Below, piece after piece: positions 25,089 through 33,751 of a DNA stretch of 64,000 nucleotides. The notes below the pieces were generated by a model, which was not told the origin of the DNA, ran no database searches, and was given only the letters and a program-made list of their open reading frames with translations. How positions within the stretch are numbered: the first letter of the stretch is position 1; the number at the start of each line of letters is the position of its first letter. Made by a program: the position numbers and the translations under genes. The stretch lies in the NCBI GenBank assembly GCA_014650015.1, contig BMUD01000002.1, positions 62,001 through 126,000 on the forward strand. The letters are read 5' to 3'. This DNA is from Streptomyces griseoloalbus. Its GTDB lineage: Bacteria > Actinomycetota > Actinomycetes > Streptomycetales > Streptomycetaceae.

Positions 25089-26084
25089 GTGCGACGATAC
25101 GAGTTGGTCGGCAGGCGCGACATTCGCCTGGTGTGTGACGTTCCTGTGCCGGTACCCGGTCCTCTGGAAGTGCTCATCCGGGTCCGCGCCTGCACCGTCT
25201 GCAATCGCAGCGACCTCGCCTACTACCACTACTACGGACTGCGCGACCACTGTGCGCAGGGCTGCTTCGGGCACGAGGTGGCCGGCGTGGTCGAGGCGGT
25301 GGGCCCTGGCGTCACACGGGTCGCGCCCGGCCAACGCGTCTTCGTACGCACGCCGTCGACCTCCGGATACGCCGATTTCGCCCTGGCCCGCGAGGTGGCC
25401 GTGGGAAGTCTCCCCGACGAAGTGCCCTTCGAACAGGGCGCGATTCTGCAGCTCCTTCCGCTCGCTGTACATGCCACCCGGGGCGTCCGGCTCGGGGACC
25501 GGGTCGTCGTCATCGGCCAGGGACCCGTCGGGCTGATGGCGCTGCGCATGGCGGCACTGCGCGGTGCCGCGCACCTCACCGCGGTCGACCTCGACGCGTG
25601 GCGGCTGGAGCGCTCGATGCGGCTCGGCGCCGACACGACCCGGCACGTCGACGGAACAACGGAGCAACTCCTGGGTGCGGGATCCGACTTCGACGTGGCG
25701 GTGGACGCCGTGGGTACACCCACCACGCTGAACGCCTGCGTGAGTCTTGTGCGGCAGAACGGTCTCGTCGTGATGCTCGGCACCCATCACGTGGACACTC
25801 ACGTCACCGTCGACCTGGTGACCTGGGAGCGCAAGGGTCTGCGGGTGCACAGTTCCGCCGAACCGCTCGACACTGCGCGGGCCGAGGCCCTCGCCGTCGC
25901 GGAACGGCTCGTGCGGACACGGGAGCTGTGTCTCCCCGATCTGCTCACTCACACGTACGCCCTCGACGAGCTGCCGAAGGCGATGGAGCACCTGTCGGCG
26001 AGCCGCGTGCTGTATCCGGACGCCGAGCGGGCACCGTACGACGGCCCACCGCGCCATACGCTCAAGGTCGCGATCCTTCCGTGA
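25089..26084 (+). CDS. Zinc-dependent medium-chain alcohol dehydrogenase
   Basis: 331 residues from GTG 25089, with GAAGGAA 5 nt upstream. VRACTVCNRSDLAYY contains the first catalytic-zinc Cys region, and CFGHEVAGVVEAVG is the GHE motif with the second ligand. VVIGQGPVGLMALRMAALRGA is the NAD-binding Rossmann loop. The usual four-Cys structural zinc lobe is not evident. Enzymes of this type oxidise hydroxyl groups of sugars and cyclitols (as in aminocyclitol pathways, where they pair with Gfo/Idh enzymes and DegT aminotransferases). It is coupled to the Gfo/Idh gene, 4 bp downstream. Confidence 0.85.
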   Translation: MRRYELVGRRDIRLVCDVPVPVPGPLEVLIRVRACTVCNRSDLAYYHYYGLRDHCAQGCFGHEVAGVVEAVGPGVTRVAPGQRVFVRTPSTSGYADFALAREVAVGSLPDEVPFEQGAILQLLPLAVHATRGVRLGDRVVVIGQGPVGLMALRMAALRGAAHLTAVDLDAWRLERSMRLGADTTRHVDGTTEQLLGAGSDFDVAVDAVGTPTTLNACVSLVRQNGLVVMLGTHHVDTHVTVDLVTWERKGLRVHSSAEPLDTARAEALAVAERLVRTRELCLPDLLTHTYALDELPKAMEHLSASRVLYPDAERAPYDGPPRHTLKVAILP

Positions 26085-26088
26085 GGAC

Positions 26089-27057
26089 ATGCCGATGAGG
26101 TGGGGCATCGCCGGCTACGGCGACGTCGTGGAGCGCCGCGTGCTGCCGGCGATGCGCCTGCTGGGTCATGAGCCCCTCTTCCTGTGGGGGCGCGACCGGC
26201 AGCGCGCGCGGGCGTGTGCCGGGCGATGGCGGATCCCCGTGTCGGGCACCGACCTCTCGGAGCTGCTCACCGGCGTCGACGCGGTGTACGTGGCCACTCC
26301 TGTCGTCCGGCATGTACCGCTGGCCGAGCACGTGCTGAAGGCAGGCCTGGCGGTACTGGTCGAGAAGCCGCTGGCCGGCGCTCTGCCTGCCGCCTCCTCC
26401 CCCGTCACCGACGAGGGACACCGCGCGGGTGTCGCGTACTACCGTCGGCTTGCGCCCGCCGTCCAGCGGCTGCGCGCGGAGCTGACGACATGGACGCCCG
26501 AGCGGGTGGACGTGCGGTTCCGGTGCGCGTTCGCACCAGGCCCCGGGCATCCGATGCTGTGGCGCACCGACCCCGCCGTCTCCGGAGGCGGTGTGCTCGC
26601 CGACGCGGGCAGCCACCGTCTGGACCTGCTGCTGACGCTGCTGGGGCGCCCCACACAGGTCAGGGCGCGGCTGGGCCGCCGATTCCCGGCGGGCGCCGAA
26701 CGGTGTGCCGAGGTGGAACTCGACTGGCCCGGAACCCGGGGGCACTGCCTGTTCGAGTGGGGTGACGCGCCCCCCGTCGACCGCCTGGCCATGTACGGCC
26801 GTGGCCGCGCCCTCGTCCTCGACCCGCTGGACCGCGGCACGCTGACCGTGTCGCGTCCCGACGGTGTGCGGCGCGAGGCGCACCCGCCGCACGGCAACCC
26901 GCACGTGCCCTTGCTGTCGGACTTCGCCGCCGCGGTGCGGGAGGGACGTCCACCGGTGTGCCCAGCCGCCGAGGGCGCCCTGGTCGACGACGTCATCAGG
27001 GCCGCGGACCGGTCCGCGGCCCTGGGCGGCGCCCCTGTCAGGCCCGGTCAAGGCTGA
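26089..27057 (+). CDS. Gfo/Idh/MocA-family oxidoreductase
   Basis: 322 residues. WGIAGYGDVVERRVLPAM is the N-terminal NAD(P)-binding loop, VYVATPVVRHVPLAEHVLKAG follows, and VLVEKPLAG carries the EKP motif with the catalytic Lys. GGGVLADAGSHRLDLL matches the substrate-binding region with Asp and His. These enzymes oxidise or reduce sugars and inositols. It forms a two-gene operon with the zinc dehydrogenase. Its last 20 bp overlap the 3' end of the convergent GT2 gene. Confidence 0.85.
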   Translation: MPMRWGIAGYGDVVERRVLPAMRLLGHEPLFLWGRDRQRARACAGRWRIPVSGTDLSELLTGVDAVYVATPVVRHVPLAEHVLKAGLAVLVEKPLAGALPAASSPVTDEGHRAGVAYYRRLAPAVQRLRAELTTWTPERVDVRFRCAFAPGPGHPMLWRTDPAVSGGGVLADAGSHRLDLLLTLLGRPTQVRARLGRRFPAGAERCAEVELDWPGTRGHCLFEWGDAPPVDRLAMYGRGRALVLDPLDRGTLTVSRPDGVRREAHPPHGNPHVPLLSDFAAAVREGRPPVCPAAEGALVDDVIRAADRSAALGGAPVRPGQG

Positions 27058-28234
27058 ACTTCTCCCGGTCGCCATAGGGGTGTGCCCCCGTCCGGTTCAT
27101 GGGCTCCAGATGGGCGTTGAACGGCTCCCCGTCCTCGCGGGTCATCTCGGGACGGGGATGGTTCAGGTGCAGCAGGGCATCGTCGAAGCGCACCAGGGGA
27201 GCCGCGGCGGACAGTCGCGCCACCACGTCGTCGTCCTCTCCGCCCCACCCCTCGAAGCGCTCGTCGAACCCGCCGATCGTGTGGAACAGGCCGGTGCGCA
27301 GCCACACACAGCCGCCCGGTGGTTCTCGCAGCAGCAGACCCCGGAGAACGGACCCCGGCACCTCGGCCGCGCCCGCAACGACGCGGGTGGCGAGGGCGCG
27401 CAGTGTGGAGGGCTCGTCGAGGGACAGCGACCAGCGGAACGGAAGGTGGGTACCGTGTCCGCCGTCGCGCAGCCGCGCCGTGTTCCGGGCGACGAAGTGC
27501 CGGTCCACGAGGATGTCGGCGTCCAGGACGCAGCTGTAGCGGATGTCCCGCGGCGCCGACACCATGCCGACGTTGACCGCCCACGCCTTGTTGAACAGTC
27601 CGTCCTTGCGCGCGAAGACGTAGTCGTCGACGAGGCCCGCCACCGCCTCGCGCGAGCGGGGCTCCACGTCCGTCTCCACCACCGTCACCCGGTGCGCGGG
27701 CCCGCCGCTCTGGTCCGCGAGTGCCCGCAGGCAGGCCAGCAGGTTGCGGGTCCGAAGCCCGGACTCCCGGTCGCGGAAGGGGATCACGACGTGCACCAGG
27801 GCGTCGTCGGCGCGCGGCTGGACGCGGCGCGGGGCCGGCCCGCCGATGAGCGCGGGGGGTGCGCAGGACTCGGTGGTGTAGTCGGCCCCGAGGTGGTAGT
27901 CGATCCAGATCTGCTCATCGGCGGCGCCCACCGTGCGCGCCACCTCGGGTACACGGTCCCCGCGTTGTCCGAGAAGGGTGGTCAGGGACGCGCGCAGCTC
28001 CAACTGCGCGGCCACCCGCGTGGGGTGTCGGAGCACCGCGGCGTACGTCACCGCGGCGGGTGAATCGGCGACCAGGGCGGCGAGGGCGGCGTCGACCGCG
28101 CGATAGTGGTCCTCGCTCTTCGCCCAGTAGTCGGCGGCGATGTCCGGTACGGCGGGGTCGTGGGCCAGCACGGCGTGGGCCGTCAGCCGTTCGGCCAGCT
28201 CGTCGATCGCGGACTGTGCGGGAATGGGGGTCAT
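27038..28234 (-). CDS. Family 2 glycosyltransferase with galactosyltransferase-like C-terminus
   Basis: 398 residues. An N-terminal helical region (1-130) of unknown role precedes the GT-A core: VHVVIPFRDR, later CVLDADILVDRHF (the DxD metal motif). GGCVWLRTGLFHTIGGFDERFEGWGGEDDD matches the Glyco_transf_7C region of polymerase-type GT2s such as chondroitin synthase. ATG 28234 has GGAGC upstream. It is the last gene of the long operon starting at the radical SAM gene. It probably transfers an aminosugar or sugar to the cluster product; polymer formation is also possible. Confidence 0.8.
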   Translation of the reverse strand: MTPIPAQSAIDELAERLTAHAVLAHDPAVPDIAADYWAKSEDHYRAVDAALAALVADSPAAVTYAAVLRHPTRVAAQLELRASLTTLLGQRGDRVPEVARTVGAADEQIWIDYHLGADYTTESCAPPALIGGPAPRRVQPRADDALVHVVIPFRDRESGLRTRNLLACLRALADQSGGPAHRVTVVETDVEPRSREAVAGLVDDYVFARKDGLFNKAWAVNVGMVSAPRDIRYSCVLDADILVDRHFVARNTARLRDGGHGTHLPFRWSLSLDEPSTLRALATRVVAGAAEVPGSVLRGLLLREPPGGCVWLRTGLFHTIGGFDERFEGWGGEDDDVVARLSAAAPLVRFDDALLHLNHPRPEMTREDGEPFNAHLEPMNRTGAHPYGDREKFSLDRA

Positions 28235-28265
28235 GGGCTTGCTCCGTTCGGCTGCGGTCGGGGGG

Positions 28266-29147
28266 TCAGGCTCCGTCGTCTGCCGACCAGGGACGCTGCC
28301 AGCGCGTGTCGGGTCTGTCGCCGGAGCGGATGAACCGCACGTCCACCGACAGGCGCATGGCGGCGGTCGTCGTGTCCAGTGACGCGTGAATGATCTGCGG
28401 CATGTGCACCAACAGGTCGCCGGCCGCGAAGTCGGCGCACAGCCAGCGACGGCCGAGACGGCGGGCCGTCGCCGCGAGGTCGTGGGAGATGGGCCGCCGG
28501 TCGTGCGGGCGGTCCGTGATGTCGCGCAGCGGTGCGTAGTCCTCGGGGGCCAGCGTGTGCGAGCCCTCCAGGTAGATCAGCGGCCCGGTGGCGACCGGGC
28601 AGTCACCGACCGGGATCCACATGGTGAGCACCCTGGGCGGGGCCGCGTCCAGGTAGTCCATGTCCACATGGGCGCGCGAGGCACGGGCCGACCCGCTGTG
28701 GAAGTGCCGCAGGATCCGCCGGGGCAGCATCTCGCACGAGCCGCCCAGCAGGCCCTCGGCGATCGTCCGCAGCCGTCTGTCCGCCAGGAACCGCTCGAAG
28801 GGCGCCGACCGCACGAAGGCATGCGCCGGGTGTCCGGCGACGCCGTGCTCCGGCAGCCCTTCGGGAACGGTGCCGGAGAAGACGCCGTCCTCGGGCCGGG
28901 CACCGGGCTCCAGGTACCCCGGAGGAAACAGGGTGAAGTACTCGCCGCGCAGGCGCAGCACCTCGGAGCGGTCGAGAACGTCCGGCAGGTACAGATACCC
29001 GTCGGAGCGCAGCCGTTGCCGCAGGGCGGCCGGATCGTCGAGCCGGTCGGCGCTGGGCCTGAGAGGGCCGAAGAGCTCTGGGGAGAAGGGGATGGGCAGG
29101 CCGTTGGAGTACAGCTCGGCAGCCGCCGACGGTGCGGAAAGCGTCAT
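28266..29147 (-). CDS. Phytanoyl-CoA dioxygenase (PhyH)-like Fe(II)/2-oxoglutarate oxygenase
   Basis: 293 residues from ATG 29147 (MTLSAPSAA) with AAGGAC upstream; the longer frame reads as leader. HVDMD at residues 160-164 provides the HxD iron ligands, and HMPQIIHASLD contains the distal His (254). PVATGPLIYLEGSHTLA is the conserved strand leading to the PhyH core. Such enzymes hydroxylate or halogenate unactivated carbons in natural product pathways. It lies between the LuxE-like and GT2 genes and is co-transcribed with them. Confidence 0.85.
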   Translation of the reverse strand: MTLSAPSAAAELYSNGLPIPFSPELFGPLRPSADRLDDPAALRQRLRSDGYLYLPDVLDRSEVLRLRGEYFTLFPPGYLEPGARPEDGVFSGTVPEGLPEHGVAGHPAHAFVRSAPFERFLADRRLRTIAEGLLGGSCEMLPRRILRHFHSGSARASRAHVDMDYLDAAPPRVLTMWIPVGDCPVATGPLIYLEGSHTLAPEDYAPLRDITDRPHDRRPISHDLAATARRLGRRWLCADFAAGDLLVHMPQIIHASLDTTTAAMRLSVDVRFIRSGDRPDTRWQRPWSADDGA

Positions 29148-29190
29148 GATCGAAGTCCTTGGCGTCGAGGAGGTGGGCAGGGGCGGGAGG

Positions 29191-30411
29191 TCAGTAGACG
29201 CCCTCCGTGGCCTCCTCCTCCGCGGCATCACCGTCGTACGGCCGCACCGCCGCCACTCCGTCCCACGGGAACCAGGGGTGCGGGCCCGTGCGGACGGCGC
29301 TGTCGCGCTCCAGGAGGTTCGGGATGAACAGGTCCTGCAGGAGTGTCGTGGCCCGTACCCGGCCGCGCTCCCCCACCGCCACCTGCCGCCAGGGGTCCTG
29401 TGGATCGACGACTGTGAGCACGGCGAAGGGCGGCGGCACGTGGTACGTGTGCGTGACCTTCTCGCCGTACCCCGCGTCCGCGGACGTGTCCTGTCCGGGC
29501 GCGGTCACGCCCGGTACGGTCGTCCCCGGACCCAGGTCCGCCTGGAGCGCGTGACCCACGAGCGTGTTCCCGTAGGTGTCGATCCACTGGACACCCGTCA
29601 GGTGCTCCTCACGCAGGAACGCCGCCTCGGCCGGAGTGCACGACGTGCCGCCGGTGCACACGGCACGCACGCCGTACGTATGCAGCGGGCGGGGCAGCCG
29701 CATGGCCAGTTCGACCAGCAGCCGGGAGGTGGTGAACAGCAGCTCCGGGCGCTCCGCGGACAGCAGGGGAAGGGTCTGGGCGATCAGGTGCTCGGTGTAC
29801 TCGCCGGCCTCACCGCCCGCCCGCAGTGCCGTCTTGACCCAGCGCGGATCGAAGTCGATGCAGTGCACCGCGCCACGCCAGCTGTCCGCGAGACCCTCGA
29901 CGAAATGTCCGTAGGCGTGCGGACCCATCGGGGTCATCGCCAGAACGTCGCCGCCGCGGACCCCGCGCGCCTCCAGCATGGTCCGGTACATCTCCACGTC
30001 GTGCGCGAGCCGGGTGACGTTGACGATCCGGCACGGGGTGCCGGTCGTGCCGCCGGTCTCGAAGACGCGGAAGGGCCGGTCCCGGTAGCCGCGCGGGATC
30101 AGGTCGCGGGCGCGCGCGGTGCGCAGTCCGGTCTTGTCGAAGAGTCCGAAGAGCCGCAGGGCCGCGAAGCCGTCCACGTCCCTCAGCGGGTCGAAGCCGA
30201 GGGCGTCCCGGCGGGAGACCCAGAAGGGGGATCCGGTCTCGGGTGAGAAATGCCACCGCATCATGCGGCGTGTCCACGCGTCGAGGTCGACGGTGAGCTC
30301 TGGTACACGCTCGCGCATGACGGCGTACGCGGTCGCGGCGTCCGGTGTGGAGCCGCCACGCGGCGGGGCCGGTACGCCGCCCTGTCGGGTGCCTGGTGCG
30401 GTCGTTGTCAT
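29191..30411 (-). CDS. LuxE/phenylacetate-CoA ligase-like acyl-activating enzyme
   Basis: 406 residues. VFETGGTTGTPCRIVNVTR is the Gly/Thr-rich adenylate-forming loop. Further motifs include MTPMGPHAYG, AVCTGGTSCTPAEAAFL and WIDTYGNTLVGHA. The C-terminus (RDSAVRTGPHPWFPWDGVAAVRPYDGD) matches the small swivelling domain. LuxE-type enzymes activate a carboxylate and hand it to the LuxC reductase. GGAGGAG precedes ATG 30411, inside the end of the LuxC-like gene (4-bp ATGA overlap), so the two are made together. Substrate unknown. Confidence 0.75.
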   Translation of the reverse strand: MTTTAPGTRQGGVPAPPRGGSTPDAATAYAVMRERVPELTVDLDAWTRRMMRWHFSPETGSPFWVSRRDALGFDPLRDVDGFAALRLFGLFDKTGLRTARARDLIPRGYRDRPFRVFETGGTTGTPCRIVNVTRLAHDVEMYRTMLEARGVRGGDVLAMTPMGPHAYGHFVEGLADSWRGAVHCIDFDPRWVKTALRAGGEAGEYTEHLIAQTLPLLSAERPELLFTTSRLLVELAMRLPRPLHTYGVRAVCTGGTSCTPAEAAFLREEHLTGVQWIDTYGNTLVGHALQADLGPGTTVPGVTAPGQDTSADAGYGEKVTHTYHVPPPFAVLTVVDPQDPWRQVAVGERGRVRATTLLQDLFIPNLLERDSAVRTGPHPWFPWDGVAAVRPYDGDAAEEEATEGVY

Positions 30412-31598
30412 GCGGTTCTCCTCCGTGCCGCCGACTGCGGCGGTTCGTACACGAACAGGGATCCGTCCGCGATCCGCGCCGCGTCCCGTTCGCTCACGGT
30501 CACCACGGCGGCGAACGGAAAGGGCACCTCATGACCGATCAGCGGGTGCCCTGCCGGGTCCTCGGGGCCGTCGCCGAGGAGCACCAGGTGCGGTGTCACG
30601 CAGGGGGCGCCGTCGGGCCCGGCGGCGACCGGCGGCCGGCGGGTGAGCAGCCGGTCTCCCGGGCGCATCCGCGCGGCCACGGAGCGGGCTGCGCGCTGCG
30701 CGGCACCCGGCTCCCGGCTGACGGTCAACGGCCATTTGCTGGGCGGGAGTTCGTCGAGTGCGGCGGCCAGCCGCGATGCCAGGGGCTGGGCGGGGCCGGC
30801 GCACACGACCGTGCGCACATTGCTGCAGAACCTCCCCGCGTCGGCGGCGATGAGCGGCACCAACCACTCCACGGCCCGGTCCGGACACAGAGGGTCGGGT
30901 ACCAGCGCGCAGCCGCGGCCGGGTCCGTGCAGGGTCAGGCCGGGCAGGGAGCGGACGGACCGGGCCAGACCCGAGCCGCCGAAGACGACTTGACGGTCGG
31001 TTCGGCGTATCAGGCCGGACAGAGCCCCTCGGCCGGTCGGGTACAGGGCGATCCGCTCCGCGGGCCATCCCGCCCTCAGCAGGGCCGCGACCAGGCGTGC
31101 CGCGGAGAGCGGTTCGCGACGGCTCGGCCGGACCCAGACGGCCGCGGACCGCTCGACCTGTTCCAGCACCGCGGCGAGGCAGGTGAACGTGTTGCCGGGC
31201 AGCGCCACCAGGGCCAGCGCCTCATCGTCCGCGGGCCGCGGCCGCTCGATGAGCCCGGCGCGCAGCATCGCGCACCAGCGGTCGGTCAGCGACGCCGGGA
31301 TCCCTGCCGTCCGCCACAGGGCCGCGCGGAAGTCGTCAGCGCTTTGCGGGCCGAGCCCGCCGACGTCGAGGACGCCGTGCTCGAACTCGTGCAGCGCCTT
31401 CAGGAGCAGTCCCCTGCGGTCGGTCGGCGCGGCCGGCAGCCCTGGGGCCACGCCGTCCCACCAGGAGCGGTCCGCGGCGACGACGATCTCCGGGACGAGG
31501 GCCAGCCGCGTCCCCGTGTCCCCGGGAAGCGCCGCGAGGTCGAGCGACGGGTGCCAGGCACCCCGGCGGAAGGCGTGGACGAGGGCACCGGGCGTCAC
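30408..31598 (-). CDS. LuxC-like acyl-CoA/acyl-enzyme reductase (ALDH superfamily)
   Basis: 396 residues from GTG 31598, which overlaps the stop of the fusion gene (31595-31598); the longer frame is a shadow. The N-terminal part is typical of LuxC. VALPGNTFTCLAAVLEQVERSAAVWVRPS is the nucleotide-binding strand, and GRFCSNVRTVVC contains the catalytic Cys (about residue 258). It would reduce an activated acid to an aldehyde with NADPH. With the LuxE-like neighbour it forms a two-part carboxylic acid reductase. The aldehyde is a natural substrate for the DegT aminotransferase encoded just upstream. Confidence 0.75.
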   Translation of the reverse strand: MTPGALVHAFRRGAWHPSLDLAALPGDTGTRLALVPEIVVAADRSWWDGVAPGLPAAPTDRRGLLLKALHEFEHGVLDVGGLGPQSADDFRAALWRTAGIPASLTDRWCAMLRAGLIERPRPADDEALALVALPGNTFTCLAAVLEQVERSAAVWVRPSRREPLSAARLVAALLRAGWPAERIALYPTGRGALSGLIRRTDRQVVFGGSGLARSVRSLPGLTLHGPGRGCALVPDPLCPDRAVEWLVPLIAADAGRFCSNVRTVVCAGPAQPLASRLAAALDELPPSKWPLTVSREPGAAQRAARSVAARMRPGDRLLTRRPPVAAGPDGAPCVTPHLVLLGDGPEDPAGHPLIGHEVPFPFAAVVTVSERDAARIADGSLFVYEPPQSAARRRTA

Positions 31599-33694
31599 GA
31601 CAGTTCGCCGCGCAGCGCGGAGACCACCCGTACCTGCTCGGCGTGGGTGAGGGACGGATACAGGGGCAGGGCGATGTGGTGCCGGGCGAACCACCGGGCT
31701 CGCGGGTGGTCCTGGGACTCGGTGCGGTCGGCGAAGAAGGGGTGGTCGCACAGCAGGTTGTCGTACACCTCTCCGGCGAGGTAGATCCCGTGCCGCTCGC
31801 GCAGCCGCTTCTTCAGCAGGCTGCGGTCGGCGGACTCGTCCAGGTACACCAGGTACTTGTAGTAGTTGCTGCGCACGCTGCCGGGCACCGGGTGAGCCCT
31901 CACCCGGGGCACCCCGGCCAGCAGGTCGTCGTAGTGTGCGGCCAGGTCCCGGCGGGCACCCACGGTGCGGGCGAAACGCTCCAGGTCCACGGTGCCCACC
32001 GCGGCGTGCAGTTCGCTCATGCGCCAGTTGCTGCCCGGCCGGTCGTGCAGGGTGGAGCCGGCCGCGCTCTTGCCGTGGTCCCGCCAGCGCCGTATGTGGT
32101 CGAGGTCGCCGGTGTCCGCGCAGCTGAGCAGTCCGCCCTCGGCGCTGGTCGCGACCTTCGTCGGGAAGAAGGAGAACGCGCCGAAGCGGCCGAGGGCACC
32201 CGCCGGGCGGTCGCCGAGCGTGCTGCCGAAGGCATGGGCCGCGTCCTCCAGAACCGGTATGCCGCGTTCGCGGCACTGGTCGAGGATGTGGTCGAGCGCC
32301 GGTGCGACGATGCCGCCGATGTGGACGGGCACCACGGCCGCGGTGTCCGGGTGGCGGTCGAGGGCCGCGGACAGTGCCTCCGGGTCCATGCCGAGGCCGT
32401 CGAGCTCGAGGTCGACGAAGTCGACTCGGGACGCTCCGGCTCGCACGGCTGCCGCGGCCGTCGCGAAGAACGTGTTGGCGGGCACGAGAACGGTGCGTCC
32501 CTGCACGCCGATCACCCGAAGGGCGATCTCGAGGGCGGCGGAGCCGGACGCCACGGCGGCACCGGGGCGGCCGGTCCACTCCCGGGTCAGCTCCTCGAAC
32601 CGGGCCACCAGCGGACCTTGGGTGAGGACACCCGACTCGAGCGCGGCGTCGACCCGGTCGGTGACTGCGCGCCGTTCGACCACGTCGAACCGGATGCGCT
32701 GGGCGGCCACGGCCACGGGCGTCGACGGACGCTGCGCGAAGGCGCGGGTGAAGAAGGCCACCGCATGGTCGACGTGGGTGCCGTGGCCCATGGGGAGCTC
32801 CAGTACCTCGGGTGGCGGCGCATGGGCCGCCGAGTAGGCCGCGCCGACCGCCCGGCCGGCGGCGCGGGCGTCGTCGGTGTCCAGGTAGGGGTCGGACGTG
32901 CCGAACTGCAGCTGGAGCGGCGTGGGGGCGAGAGCCCCGTACAGTGCGGGCAGATCCGTGTACTCCAGGATGCCCGGCAGTACGGCGCCTTCGAATCCGG
33001 TCAGGTGCCGTGCGTACAGCGAGGCGTAGGAGCCGAGGTGGCCGGCCGCGCAGAGCGGCGGCTCGTCCTCGGTGAGCAGCGCGGTGTGCAGGGCGACGGC
33101 CGCGCCGAGGCTGTGTCCGAACAGCCCGACACGGCCGGCGTCCACGCGCTCGTGCGCGCGCAGGACATCGAGGACGCCGAGGGCGTCACCGACCAGGGCG
33201 CCGAGCAAGGAGCGGCCGGTGAGCGCGAAGGCGTGGGCGAGAAGGGCCCCTTCGTCCCGTCCGGTCAGCCGCTGCGGGTCGAATCCCCCGGTGAGGGCGT
33301 ATTCGAAGGTGAGCGTGGTGAATCCGGCGCGGGCGAGGTGTTCCGCCATGTTGCGGTCCGGGTGGTCGGGGACGACCTCGCCGGTGAGCTGTTCCCTGCG
33401 TGCGTTCTTCCCACCCAGCACCAGGATGCCGGGACCGCGCGCGGACGCGGGTGAGAGCAGGGTGGCCCGGAACTCGCCGCGAAGGGGGGAGTCGAGGATC
33501 CATTGCTCCCGGTGCAGCCCGTCGCGTACGTCGACGCCTGTGGTGACCGTACGCACGGGCACGCGTTCGACGCGTGCCAGCCGTTCGACCGTGGAACGGA
33601 TCCGGCGGGCACGGGCCGCCGGCCCGGCGTCGGGAGCGGGCGGTGAGGGCGTCGGCCGGGCTTCGAGAAGACGGGACAAGTGGCGGATCTGCAT
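31595..33694 (-). CDS. Fusion: alpha/beta hydrolase + DegT/DnrJ/EryC1 aminotransferase
   Basis: 699 residues, about the sum of both families. Residues 60-320 form a dienelactone/acyl-hydrolase-like domain: LFGHSLGAAVALH holds nucleophile Ser195, FGTSDPYLD the likely Asp near 269, and MGHGTHVDH the catalytic His. Residues 325-699 form the aminotransferase: VPANTFFATAAAAVRAG, VPVHIGG, VLEDAAHAFGS, and SFFPTKVATSAEGG with the PLP-binding Lys513. The frame is continuous with no stop between domains. The DegT part would aminate an aldehyde or ketosugar. The hydrolase could release the thioester- or ester-bound intermediate. This pairing in one chain is unusual. Confidence 0.85.
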   Translation of the reverse strand: MQIRHLSRLLEARPTPSPPAPDAGPAARARRIRSTVERLARVERVPVRTVTTGVDVRDGLHREQWILDSPLRGEFRATLLSPASARGPGILVLGGKNARREQLTGEVVPDHPDRNMAEHLARAGFTTLTFEYALTGGFDPQRLTGRDEGALLAHAFALTGRSLLGALVGDALGVLDVLRAHERVDAGRVGLFGHSLGAAVALHTALLTEDEPPLCAAGHLGSYASLYARHLTGFEGAVLPGILEYTDLPALYGALAPTPLQLQFGTSDPYLDTDDARAAGRAVGAAYSAAHAPPPEVLELPMGHGTHVDHAVAFFTRAFAQRPSTPVAVAAQRIRFDVVERRAVTDRVDAALESGVLTQGPLVARFEELTREWTGRPGAAVASGSAALEIALRVIGVQGRTVLVPANTFFATAAAAVRAGASRVDFVDLELDGLGMDPEALSAALDRHPDTAAVVPVHIGGIVAPALDHILDQCRERGIPVLEDAAHAFGSTLGDRPAGALGRFGAFSFFPTKVATSAEGGLLSCADTGDLDHIRRWRDHGKSAAGSTLHDRPGSNWRMSELHAAVGTVDLERFARTVGARRDLAAHYDDLLAGVPRVRAHPVPGSVRSNYYKYLVYLDESADRSLLKKRLRERHGIYLAGEVYDNLLCDHPFFADRTESQDHPRARWFARHHIALPLYPSLTHAEQVRVVSALRGELS

Positions 33695-33751
33695 GGCGAG
33701 TCGGGCACCCCGTTTCGTGGGACGGCGGAAGAGTCACCGGGCGGCGGTGCG

